Source: Pseudanabaena minima (GTDB taxonomy: Bacteria; Cyanobacteriota; Cyanobacteriia; Pseudanabaenales; Pseudanabaenaceae). From it: 64,000 bases of DNA. Position 1 is the first letter of the stretch. Every line of letters starts with the position of its first letter. The notes under the pieces are model-generated. The model had not been told where the DNA came from, did not search any database, and saw only the letters and a list, made by a program, of their open reading frames with translations. Positions 43,534 to 49,760 of the stretch are shown piece by piece. Made by a program: the position numbers and the translations under genes. The DNA lies in assembly GCF_051131155.1 (NCBI RefSeq), contig NZ_CP159508.1, forward strand, positions 1,922,001-1,986,000, read 5' to 3'.

Positions 43534-43564
43534 GGTTTCATATCGCCTACGGCGATATGAAACC
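43534..43564. repeat. Palindrome, 14-bp arms, core CC-TAC-GG
   Basis: GGTTTCATATCGCC and its exact complement flank TAC. It ends 23 bp before the HNH start and just before its GAGGAG ribosome site. Confidence 0.85.
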
Positions 43565-43587
43565 AGCAATATCGTGAGGAGAAGCCA

Positions 43588-44118
43588 ATGCAGCTTATTA
43601 ACCAGTATGAACCAGATGTATTGAGGCAATCGGTAGTCGTTTTTTCGCAAAACTATCTGCCTGTGAGCCGTATCAATATCAAACGGGCGATCGCTTTGCT
43701 AGTAACAGGTCGTGCCGAACCCTTGGAACTCATGAGCCAACAAACATGGCAAGTTGTTTCCCCCAGACTCGTCCTGCAAGTGCCAGAACATATCCGTCTG
43801 ACGCTAACAAAATCAGAACGATTTTGGCGAGTTCCACCCGTTGCCCGTAGAGAAATCCTGCGCCGTGACAATCACACTTGCCAATATTGCGGTAGCACCA
43901 AAAAACTGACGATCGATCACGTCATTCCTCGCTCTAAGGGTGGTTTGAATACTTGGGAAAACGTTGTCATTGCTTGCGAATCCTGCAATCAACGCAAGGG
44001 CAATCGCACTCCTCAGGAAGCAAATATGACTTTGAGGACTAAGCCGAAAGCACCCGTTCATCCCACCGTTGCTTTTGCGGAACAATTCTGGCGATCGCAA
44101 GAAATAAACAGTGGATAG
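43588..44118 (+). CDS. HNH endonuclease
   Basis: This 176-residue protein has a C-terminal HNH domain. It contains zinc-binding CQYCGS (about residue 97), the catalytic DHVIPRSKGGLNTWENVVIAC, and CNQRKGNRTP. The N-terminal 90 residues (LPVSRINIKRAIALLVTGRAEP) match a group of cyanobacterial HNH proteins with a conserved RAI/V-LL--GRAE segment. Its DNA target is unknown. It sits between the RHH gene and the tRNA array. HNH genes are frequent in mobile cassettes, and this one may help move or maintain the array, which is inference. Confidence 0.9.
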   Translation: MQLINQYEPDVLRQSVVVFSQNYLPVSRINIKRAIALLVTGRAEPLELMSQQTWQVVSPRLVLQVPEHIRLTLTKSERFWRVPPVARREILRRDNHTCQYCGSTKKLTIDHVIPRSKGGLNTWENVVIACESCNQRKGNRTPQEANMTLRTKPKAPVHPTVAFAEQFWRSQEINSG

Positions 44119-44126
44119 CGATTCTC

Positions 44127-44163
44127 GCGATTTTCAAGTTACCTACGGCAACTTGAAAATCGC
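44127..44163. repeat. Palindrome, 14-bp arms, core CC-TAC-GG
   Basis: GCGATTTTCAAGTT faces its exact complement; inside them an A/C mismatch precedes CC-TAC-GG. It lies 8 bp after the HNH stop. Confidence 0.82.
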
Positions 44164-44203
44164 CATCCTACTTAGATTGATATATTCTGGAGCATCAATC
44201 ACC

Positions 44204-44593
44204 ATGTTAAAACTCACTTATACCGAAGCTGGATTGCACTTGGAGCGATTGGATATCTCCCTAGAGGAATTCGTCACCAATCGGATGTTGCTCAGTTTGC
44301 GTTCTGGCTCATCGATCCATATCGAATCCAGTCGCGCCGCATTTCTGTTGACTGCGGATGTTGTGGATTTGTTATTACTAAAGTCTGTCATGTCCGATCA
44401 GATCGCGAGCAAGCTGAGTGTGGATAAGGTTGACGATCGCTATGTTGAGGTTTGCTTTAGTGGTACTTGGATCGCTAATGATCTCTGTGCTGAAGAAGGG
44501 ACTCTCGTTACGGCTTTAGGCGATCGCGTTGAGTTCTATTTGCATAAGCTCTGGAAACTCAGCGAGTCCGCTTTAACATTCGCAAACTTCTAG
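44204..44593 (+). CDS. Hypothetical protein between HNH gene and tRNA array
   Basis: ATG 44204 gives 129 residues: MLKLTYTEAGLHLERLDISL, EEFVTNRMLLSLRSGSSIHI, then alternating strands and helices to the C-terminus LHKLWKLSESAL. No cysteine motif, signal or membrane segment is present. I do not recognise the family. The ORF extends upstream to 44111 without a better start. It is followed by a palindrome that includes its own stop codon, then by the tRNA-array promoter. Confidence 0.6.
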   Translation: MLKLTYTEAGLHLERLDISLEEFVTNRMLLSLRSGSSIHIESSRAAFLLTADVVDLLLLKSVMSDQIASKLSVDKVDDRYVEVCFSGTWIANDLCAEEGTLVTALGDRVEFYLHKLWKLSESALTFANF

Positions 44594-44624
44594 AAAGGAA
44601 GCGCTTGGCGCTTCCTTTCTAGAA
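44588..44624. terminator. Perfect palindrome (17-bp arms) including the stop codon
   Basis: TTCTAGAAAGGAAGCGC-TTG-GCGCTTCC... is exact. The left arm starts with the last codon (TTC) and TAG stop of the 44204 gene. Confidence 0.88.
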
Positions 44625-44649
44625 AATTAAAAACATTTTGAGAGACCCC

Positions 44650-44688
44650 TTGACAATCATGTAGTATGTATAATACAAATATACTACA
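44650..44688 (+). promoter_or_regulatory. tRNA-array promoter overlapped by an inverted pair of RHH half-sites
   Basis: A consensus -35 TTGACA is at 44650-44655. Candidate -10 boxes are TAATAC at 44671 (15-bp spacing) and TACAAA at 44674 (18 bp); TATAAT at 44669 is only 13 bp away. TGTAGTAT (44660-44667) and ATACTACA (44681-44688) lie between the boxes and at the expected start point. Binding there would block RNA polymerase. The same half-sites form the operator at 43058. Confidence 0.72.
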
Positions 44689-44739
44689 AAGCGATTACAA
44701 AAGCTTCTGCACCTTGAAAATTGAATATTTGCATTAGAT

Positions 44740-44890
44740 AACTGATGTTACGTGGAAGGAATTCCTGCGATGTTGAAGGATCGGGGCTGGCACGGAGGCA
44801 CAGCCCCTACCAAAAATTTAAATTATTCAGGTAGGGGCAACCCCCCGTGGTTGCCCTGCTGTACGAGCAGCAAGAAATTCATACCTCAAT
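44740..44890 (+). other. Leader of the tRNA array with two hairpins
   Basis: GGGGCTG (44783) pairs with CAGCCCC (44801-44807), and GGGCAACC (44835) with GGTTGCCC (44849-44856). The second resembles a GTAGGGGCAACC-type dispersed repeat common in cyanobacteria. A 68-codon open frame here (44752-44958) runs into the first tRNA and is not credible as a gene. Confidence 0.55.
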
Positions 44891-44893
44891 CTT

Positions 44894-44967
44894 CCCTTGG
44901 TAGCTCAGTTGGTAGTAGCGCCTGTTTGAAGAACAGGAGGTCGTCAGTTCAATTCTGACCTGAGGGG
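44894..44967 (+). tRNA. tRNA-Phe (GAA), degenerate
   Basis: The anticodon stem CCTGT/ACAGG encloses TTGAAGA (anticodon GAA). The T arm is GTCAG-TTCAATT-CTGAC. The acceptor CCCTTGG/CTGAGGG has two G-T pairs. Oddities are C at position 1, G as discriminator and a mismatch in the D stem. CCA is not encoded. Confidence 0.85.
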
Positions 44968-44971
44968 TTTT

Positions 44972-45008
44972 AGTTCAAAAAAATTTGCTAAGCAAATTTT
45001 TTTGAACT
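44972..45008. repeat. Spacer palindrome after tRNA-Phe, 17-bp arms
   Basis: AGTTCAAAAAAATTTGC and its exact complement flank TAA. It starts 4 bp after the tRNA. Confidence 0.88.
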
Positions 45009-45016
45009 ATCAGCGT

Positions 45017-45089
45017 TGCCTTGTAGCTCAGTGGTAGTAGCGATCGCCTGTTAAGCGAGAGGTCGTAGGTTCAATCCCTACCAAGGCAG
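45017..45089 (+). tRNA. tRNA-Asn (GTT)
   Basis: Acceptor TGCCTTG/CAAGGCA is perfect. The anticodon loop CTGTTAA gives GTT. The T arm is GTAGG-TTCAATC-CCTAC, and the discriminator G fits Asn. The outer pair of the anticodon stem is an A-G mismatch. Confidence 0.88.
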
Positions 45090-45100
45090 TTGGTATTTTT

Positions 45101-45173
45101 GCTCCTGTAGCCCAATGGAAGAGGCGTTCGGCTTAGAACCGAAGCGTTGGAGGTTCAAATCCTCTCAGGAGTA
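45101..45173 (+). tRNA. tRNA with anticodon TAG (Leu codon CUA) but short variable loop
   Basis: The cloverleaf is complete: GCTCCTG/CAGGAGT acceptor, D arm GCCC...GGC, TTCGG-CTTAGAA-CCGAA anticodon arm, variable loop GCGTT (5 nt), and GGAGG-TTCAAAT-CCTCT T arm. TAG would decode the Leu codon CUA, yet bacterial tRNA-Leu has a long variable arm, which is missing here. Charging identity is therefore unclear. Confidence 0.8.
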
Positions 45174-45176
45174 TTG

Positions 45177-45207
45177 AATAAAAGCATTGCATACCAATGC
45201 TTTTATT
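45177..45207. repeat. Spacer palindrome, 13-bp arms
   Basis: AATAAAAGCATTG and its exact complement flank CATAC. It lies between the TAG-anticodon tRNA and tRNA-Pro. Confidence 0.85.
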
Positions 45208-45214
45208 ATCTTTT

Positions 45215-45286
45215 CCAGGTGTGGCGCAGAGGTAGCGCGGCTGCTTTGGGAGCAGAAGGTCATAGGTTCAATCCCTATCACTTGGA
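45215..45286 (+). tRNA. tRNA-Pro (TGG)
   Basis: Acceptor CCAGGTG/CACTTGG, D stem GCGC/GCGC, anticodon loop TTTGGGA (TGG) and T arm ATAGG-TTCAATC-CCTAT form a complete cloverleaf. The outer anticodon-stem pair is a G-A mismatch. Confidence 0.88.
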
Positions 45287-45307
45287 TACAGCGCTGAGCG
45301 CTGAGCG

Positions 45308-45350
45308 CAATTAAAGAAAAAAATTGCAAAGCAATTTTTTTCTTTAATTG
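45308..45350. repeat. Spacer palindrome, 20-bp arms
   Basis: CAATTAAAGAAAAAAATTGC and its exact complement flank AAA. It is preceded by a short direct repeat (GCGCTGA, twice). Confidence 0.88.
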
Positions 45351-45359
45351 GAAAAGCTA

Positions 45360-45433
45360 TGCAGGGATGGAGCAAGGGAGGCTCTTGAGACTCATAACCT
45401 CAAAATCGGCAGGTTCAACTCCTGCCTCTGCAA
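45360..45433 (+). tRNA. tRNA with anticodon CAT (Met or Ile2), degenerate
   Basis: Acceptor TGCAGGG/CTCTGCA, D stem GAGC/GCTC, anticodon loop CTCATAA (CAT) and T arm GCAGG-TTCAACT-CCTGC are present. The inner anticodon-stem pair is an A-C mismatch, and an extra base lies between the acceptor and D stem. It lacks the three G-C pairs of initiator tRNA. Elongator Met and lysidine-Ile cannot be told apart. Confidence 0.8.
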
Positions 45434-45444
45434 CCAAATATCAC

Positions 45445-45477
45445 TGAGATTAAGCGTGCTTTGCACGCTTAATCTCA
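45445..45477. repeat. Spacer palindrome, 15-bp arms
   Basis: TGAGATTAAGCGTGC and its exact complement flank TTT. Confidence 0.88.
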
Positions 45478-45487
45478 AAATACTTTT

Positions 45488-45560
45488 GCTGGTGTAGCTC
45501 AACTGGCAGAGCATCTGTCTTGTAAACAGAATGTTACAGGTTCAATTCCTGTCATCAGCT
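45488..45560 (+). tRNA. tRNA-Thr (TGT)
   Basis: Acceptor GCTGGTG/CATCAGC, D stem GCTC/GAGC, anticodon arm TCTGT-CTTGTAA-ACAGA (TGT) and T arm ACAGG-TTCAATT-CCTGT are all sound. This is the best-formed member of the array. Confidence 0.92.
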
Positions 45561-45568
45561 TAAAAACT

Positions 45569-45601
45569 GTAAAGGAAGTCTCCTACGGAGACTTCCTTTA
45601 C
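45569..45601. repeat. Palindrome after tRNA-Thr, 15-bp arms, core CC-TAC-GG
   Basis: GTAAAGGAAGTCTCC and its exact complement flank TAC. It lies 9 bp after tRNA-Thr. Confidence 0.88.
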
Positions 45602-45624
45602 CTAACTAATTTAGGAGAACGATC

Positions 45625-45714
45625 ATGTTGCATTTTTACTCACCAGATTTCTTGAAATTTTTTTACTTCATTATCAGCTTTCAGAATTCCATTATTAGAT
45701 ATTTGAGATTATGA
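45625..45714 (+). CDS. 29-codon leader ORF coupled to the next gene
   Basis: ATG 45625 follows TTAGGAGAA by 6 bp, the best ribosome site in the region. The peptide is MLHFYSPDFLKFFYFIISFQ followed by NSIIRYLRL: hydrophobic, with six Phe and five Ile. Its TGA overlaps the ATG of the following gene (ATGA), which has no good ribosome site of its own. It may couple or attenuate translation, or be a small membrane peptide. Confidence 0.5.
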   Translation: MLHFYSPDFLKFFYFIISFQNSIIRYLRL

Positions 45715-46181
45715 GCGAACATCGCCTAGAAGAAATTGTGATCGAACGTCCGCGTGGTGGCATGAGACAAAGCTCTCGTAGATTAAAAGGTGAGCGCAAG
45801 AAACTCGAGCGTTTAACCCTTGTGGCTAGCGAAGATGGTTTACTCAGTCCCTACTTAATCAAAGTGAGACAGAAAACCAAATATTTCTCCGATCATCTGG
45901 CTCCATTACGGCGATTTTTACGATCGCATGTTGGTCAACCTTGGGATTTGGTGTATAGCAAACTATGCGATCGCCTAGACCAAAGAACTGTGACTGGACA
46001 GCATGTGGTTACGCATCTCTGGCATTATGTGGAACGCTATGTCGAAATTGTCGATGGCAAGCCCTGTCGTAAGCCATATCAACCTCGCTACCTTGGCGAT
46101 GGCTGTTTTGGCAGAAGGTATGACGAATTTTATGTTCATCCTGAAACAGGACTGCTATGCGAAGCAAAGCGATCCAAATAA
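45711..46181 (+). CDS. Basic hypothetical protein embedded in the tRNA array
   Basis: This 156-residue, strongly basic protein begins MSEHRLEEIVIERPRGGMRQ and has a conserved-looking core: KVRQKTKYFSDHLAPLRRFL, GQPWDLVYSKLCDRL, and VVTHLWHYVERYVEI. The L-PLRR-L---VG-PWD-VYS pattern gives the impression of a recurrent bacterial family of unknown function; I cannot name it. Basic charge suggests RNA or DNA binding. It lies between tRNA-Thr and tRNA-Arg in the same direction, so it should be cotranscribed with tRNAs. Its stop codon is part of a palindrome. Confidence 0.7.
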   Translation: MSEHRLEEIVIERPRGGMRQSSRRLKGERKKLERLTLVASEDGLLSPYLIKVRQKTKYFSDHLAPLRRFLRSHVGQPWDLVYSKLCDRLDQRTVTGQHVVTHLWHYVERYVEIVDGKPCRKPYQPRYLGDGCFGRRYDEFYVHPETGLLCEAKRSK

Positions 46182-46217
46182 ACAGAGTGAGTGCTTTGCA
46201 CTCACTCTGTTTATTTG
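46175..46217. terminator. Perfect palindrome (20-bp arms) including the stop codon
   Basis: CAAATAAACAGAGTGAGTGC and its exact complement flank TTT. The left arm includes the TAA of the 45711 gene. Confidence 0.88.
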
Positions 46218-46233
46218 TTTGTAAAGGAGGATG

Positions 46234-46266
46234 GGTTTTCATTTTGCTGTAAGCAAAATGAAAACC
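46234..46266. repeat. Palindrome, 14-bp arms, before tRNA-Arg
   Basis: GGTTTTCATTTTGC and its exact complement flank TGTAA, 10 bp upstream of tRNA-Arg. Confidence 0.85.
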
Positions 46267-46276
46267 GCTATATTTT

Positions 46277-46348
46277 GGGAATGTCGCCTAATGGAGGGGC
46301 ATCGATCTTCTAAATCGATCTGTGTAGGTTCGAGTCCTACCATTCCTG
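46277..46348 (+). tRNA. tRNA-Arg (TCT)
   Basis: Acceptor GGGAATG/CATTCCT, anticodon arm TCGAT-CTTCTAA-ATCGA (TCT) and T arm GTAGG-TTCGAGT-CCTAC form a complete cloverleaf. It is the last tRNA of the array. Confidence 0.9.
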
Positions 46349-46364
46349 TTTTGACAACTAAAAT

Positions 46365-46413
46365 CCAAAAGAAGCTGATTTGCCCGCGAAGCGAGCAAAT
46401 CAGCTTCTTTTGG
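46365..46413. terminator. Palindrome, 19-bp arms, end of the array
   Basis: CCAAAAGAAGCTGATTTGC (46365-46383) pairs exactly with 46395-46413; the 11-base centre holds CGC-GAA-GCG. It closes the tRNA region. Confidence 0.85.
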
Positions 46414-46539
46414 GTTATTAAACCAATTTACTTACAGCTCACGCAAAACATGCGATTATTTAATGAAAATTTGATTGGTGATAGCGATCGCATTATGATA
46501 TTTGCACTGTAAATAGTATGCGTACTGAGAGCGAGGTTA

Positions 46540-47760
46540 ATGACTGCCCAAGCAACACATCACAAGTCTGAGCATGAGCCAAGTAGCCCAAAGGACTGGT
46601 CGTGGAAATTTTGGCAGGTTGTGCCGCTTTATCCCTATGGTCAAAGACGCACTCTTCGCAAAGAAATTGTCAAGGATGCCATCTGGACTTTTGAGCAGAT
46701 TCAGGGGATTTTTTATGTAGTAGTCCCGATCAGAATGACAGTTGTGAAGCTGTCGGCTGGAGGACTGTTGGTATATGCCCCCGTTGCTCCGACTCCCGAA
46801 TGTATTCGCCTCGTAAATGAACTGGTTGCCGAGCATGGCGAAGTCAAATACATCATTTTGCCCACGGTATCAGGAATTGAGCATAAGGTATTTGTGGGAC
46901 CCTTTGCACGGCAGTTTCCCAATGCTCACGTTTATGTCTCACCCCATCAATGGAGCTTCCCATTTAATTTGCCTCTCAGTTGGTTGGGTTTACCTTGGGG
47001 ACGCACATCACTGTTACCTGAGGATAGCTCAAAGGTTCCCTTTGCCGATCAGTTTGAATATGCAGTTCTAGGTTCGATCGAACTGGGCTTAGGAAAATTT
47101 GCAGAAGTAGCACTATTGGACAAGCGATCGCAAACTCTTTTAGTTACGGATACAATTGTTTCTGTTCCCGAAAAGCCACCAGAAATATTACAAATCGATC
47201 CCTATCCATTACTATTTCATGCTAGAGATAGTGCGGATGAACCCATTGTCGATACAGAAGTGAATCGGATTCGCGGTTGGCAAAGAACGGCTCTATTTCT
47301 ATTCTATTTCCGTCCCCAAGTTTTGGAAACTGTTTCCTTTTTTCAAGCTTTATTGGATATTACCAAAGCCCCAGAGCGATCGCGCAAAGCCTTGTTCGGT
47401 TTATATCCCTTTCGCTGGAAATATAACTGGCATCAATCCTTTGAGGCTCTACGCGGCAATGGACGTATTTTCGTCGCGCCAATTTTGCAGACACTCATTC
47501 TTAATCGCGATCCGCAAACGGTACTTGCATGGGCTGATAAGGTTGCTAGTTGGAATTTTGTGCGGATTGTTCCTTGCCATTTTGATAATGCGATCGCAGC
47601 AACTCCTACTGATTTTCGCCGAGCATTTAGCTTTTTAGAAAAGAATCCAAAACTATCACATACTCCAAACTTGCCTGAAGAAGATTTTGCTGTTCTCAAT
47701 CAAATCAATAACATTTTGCAAGGCAATCGAATTATTTTTGAAGCTAAGGACAAAATTTAA
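46540..47760 (+). CDS. DUF4336 domain protein
   Basis: This 406-residue protein matches DUF4336: a conserved WQVVPLYPYGQRRTLRKEIV and a metallo-beta-lactamase-like core with MTVVKLSAGGLLVYAPVAPT, VKYIILPTVSGIEHKVFVGPF, FPNAHVYVSPHQWSFP and a C-terminal VRIVPCHFDN. The family occurs in cyanobacteria, algae and plants. The fold resembles metallohydrolases, but some zinc ligands seem absent. No signal or membrane segment is clear. The function is unknown. It lies beyond the tRNA cassette and probably belongs to the core chromosome. Confidence 0.85.
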   Translation: MTAQATHHKSEHEPSSPKDWSWKFWQVVPLYPYGQRRTLRKEIVKDAIWTFEQIQGIFYVVVPIRMTVVKLSAGGLLVYAPVAPTPECIRLVNELVAEHGEVKYIILPTVSGIEHKVFVGPFARQFPNAHVYVSPHQWSFPFNLPLSWLGLPWGRTSLLPEDSSKVPFADQFEYAVLGSIELGLGKFAEVALLDKRSQTLLVTDTIVSVPEKPPEILQIDPYPLLFHARDSADEPIVDTEVNRIRGWQRTALFLFYFRPQVLETVSFFQALLDITKAPERSRKALFGLYPFRWKYNWHQSFEALRGNGRIFVAPILQTLILNRDPQTVLAWADKVASWNFVRIVPCHFDNAIAATPTDFRRAFSFLEKNPKLSHTPNLPEEDFAVLNQINNILQGNRIIFEAKDKI

Positions 47761-48127
47761 AAATAGATTCGCGTCTTGGATCGTCAATTCCTTGCAAGAA
47801 ATATACAACTCTTTTGATTTCACGTTTCAAAGTTTGGCTATTTAGGGCTGACACTATTTCCATTACTAAATATATACATGCAATATATATGAAACTATCT
47901 CTATGTTATAGCTTTCAAGTATTGGAATGGCATAGCATCTGAAGGATAAACCAATAAGTTTTGCTGCAAATTTTCTTTTGATTCTTAAGAAAGAGCAAAA
48001 TGCTGTAATTTAACGTGAGTTCGATATAGATATTTGTGGCGTGCGAAGCACGCCGCAAATATCTGAAAGTGGTAAGAATCTCTTAGTGATTCTTACCACA
48101 TTTTGCTTTCGTCGAATTGATGTTAAT
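47761..48127. other. Intergenic region with two palindromes
   Basis: 48029-48063 is a palindrome with 16-bp arms around GAA and one wobble mismatch. 48069-48099 has exact 12-bp arms (GTGGTAAGAATC) around a 7-base loop. No gene is seen in the rest. Confidence 0.7.
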
Positions 48128-49366
48128 TTACATCGTTTTATCGATCGCTAAAATAGTATGTAATAGAACATTCGCTCCTTGAGCGCATTGTTCAGGAGAA
48201 GTATATTCATCCTGAGAATGGCTAATACCATCACGACTCGGCACAAAAATCATCGCCATATCCGTAAAACGACCAATCTCTTGTGCATCATGCCCTGCTC
48301 GGCTAGGTAGATAGTCATAACTAAGTTTGAGCTCTTGACAAACATTAGCGATCGCTTCCATTAGTTCAGGTTTAGCTGGAGTTGGCAGCACATGAAGTTT
48401 CTGCTCAATGCTGATTTCTGTTCCCGTGCTTCGCGCGATCGCCTCACATTCTTTTTCGATCTGTGCGATTAAATATAGAAGATTTTCTTCGGAGAGGTCA
48501 CGCAAATCGATACTCATATCCACTCGCGCAGGCACGACATTAGTAGCATTAGGCGACACTGTCAGATGTCCCACTGTTGCAACTTGTTCACCTTCCGTTT
48601 CTACACCGAGACGATTGATGGCGAGTACGAGTTGCGAAGCAGCAACAAGAGCATCTTTTCGCATATGCATCGGTGTTGTCCCTGCATGATTTGGGCGACC
48701 AATAATTTTCACCATGAATCGATATTGACCGACAATCCCTGTCACCACACCAATTTGTTTGTCTAGTGCTTCAAGCACACCACCCTGCTCCACATGGAGT
48801 TCAATAAAAGCGGCGATCTCATGGCGATCGCGTTTAGCGGTATGCAGCTTTTCCCAATCACCACCAACATTTTTTAAGCAATCTTGAATTGAAGTGCCAT
48901 CTTTGCGGCGGTAACGTTCAGGATCGTTAGGTGCATTGCCTGCGATCGCTTTACAACCAATCACACTATTTTCTTCATCAGAAAAAACTATTACCTCAAA
49001 GGGATGACGCAACCGCACCTGATTTTCCTGTAACACTCGCGCCACTTCGATTCCCGCCAAAACGCCCAAGCACCCGTCGTAGCGTCCTCCAATGGGTACG
49101 GTATCGATGTGAGAGCCTGTCGCCAAAGCTGCTTTTGATTCTGTTCCAGAATAAGTACCAATAATGTTCCCAACTGCGTCACTACGCACTGACATTCCAG
49201 CTTCTTGCATCCAAGATGTCACTAATGCGCGAGCTTGAATATCCTCTTTTGAAAAAGCAAGCCGACATACCCCACCGTTGGGCAATTTGCCAATTTCTGC
49301 AAGCCCAGCAATACTGCGAGCAAGGCGATCGCAGTTGATCGCTAGTTTGGGGAGTAGCGCTATCAT
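48128..49366 (-). CDS. M20-family amidohydrolase (N-carbamoyl amino acid/allantoate type)
   Basis: This 412-residue protein shows metal-binding motifs of the M20/AllC group: TGSHIDTVPIGGRYDGCLGV (metal His-Asp), VFSDEENSVIGC (catalytic Glu pair), ELHVEQGGVLEALDKQIGVV, and a C-terminal AGHDAQEIGRF. A dimerisation domain with GRPNHAGTTPMHMRKDALVAAS sits in the middle. It should cleave N-carbamoyl amino acids, allantoate or ureidoglycolate. A GntR regulator gene is divergent from it, as is common for such catabolic genes, so purine or pyrimidine breakdown is likely. Confidence 0.88.
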   Translation of the reverse strand: MIALLPKLAINCDRLARSIAGLAEIGKLPNGGVCRLAFSKEDIQARALVTSWMQEAGMSVRSDAVGNIIGTYSGTESKAALATGSHIDTVPIGGRYDGCLGVLAGIEVARVLQENQVRLRHPFEVIVFSDEENSVIGCKAIAGNAPNDPERYRRKDGTSIQDCLKNVGGDWEKLHTAKRDRHEIAAFIELHVEQGGVLEALDKQIGVVTGIVGQYRFMVKIIGRPNHAGTTPMHMRKDALVAASQLVLAINRLGVETEGEQVATVGHLTVSPNATNVVPARVDMSIDLRDLSEENLLYLIAQIEKECEAIARSTGTEISIEQKLHVLPTPAKPELMEAIANVCQELKLSYDYLPSRAGHDAQEIGRFTDMAMIFVPSRDGISHSQDEYTSPEQCAQGANVLLHTILAIDKTM

Positions 49367-49760
49367 GTCTCAGATTATTCCTTGAAGATATATTAAGTAC
49401 TAGTCTATGAATACAATATACTGTATACACATACTTATGATTAATACATGTCTTAATTTCTAGCAACCGAATGTATTTAAAGTATGGTTTTAGCCAAAAA
49501 ACTAGAAGCGAGTTGCGATACGCAGTATCGTTGCGCCCTGTTAGATTTTGGAGCTTAGCTAAATAGCGATCGCTGTATTTTAAAAATTTCGGAACAATGG
49601 TTGTAAGACCTTTGTCTGTATAGACAATAATCGTCATGTCATAGTCATTGCTGTAAATCAAACTTTAAGCCAAACTAAATAGAATCCTCATAATTTAGGC
49701 TGATATGTTTGTGGTCAAAATCGTAGAGAATTATTCATACAGATTCTAGGAGATTTCTGA
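49367..49760. other. Divergent promoter region of the amidohydrolase and GntR genes
   Basis: It holds no gene I trust; a minus-strand ORF reaching in from 49182 has poor coding character. AT-rich stretches near 49390-49450 (with ATACAATATACTGTATAC) could be an operator; the ATACAGTAT-like symmetry suits a GntR-type site. AGGAGA at 49748-49753 precedes the TTG start of the regulator. Confidence 0.5.

Noticed and set aside
44752..44958. 68-codon ORF in the tRNA-array leader
   Set aside because: It runs through two hairpins and into tRNA-Phe, and its composition follows the repeats.
45101..45173. The TAG-anticodon tRNA as a stop-codon suppressor
   Set aside because: Anticodon 5'-UAG-3' pairs with CUA, not with the UAG stop codon, which would need anticodon CUA.
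44894..46413. Regularly spaced repeats in the tRNA region as a CRISPR array
   Set aside because: The spaced units are different tRNAs and different palindromes; there is no constant repeat and no cas gene.
49182..49661. Minus-strand ORF extending upstream of the amidohydrolase
   Set aside because: It overlaps the amidohydrolase in another frame, lacks a family pattern and has no ribosome site.
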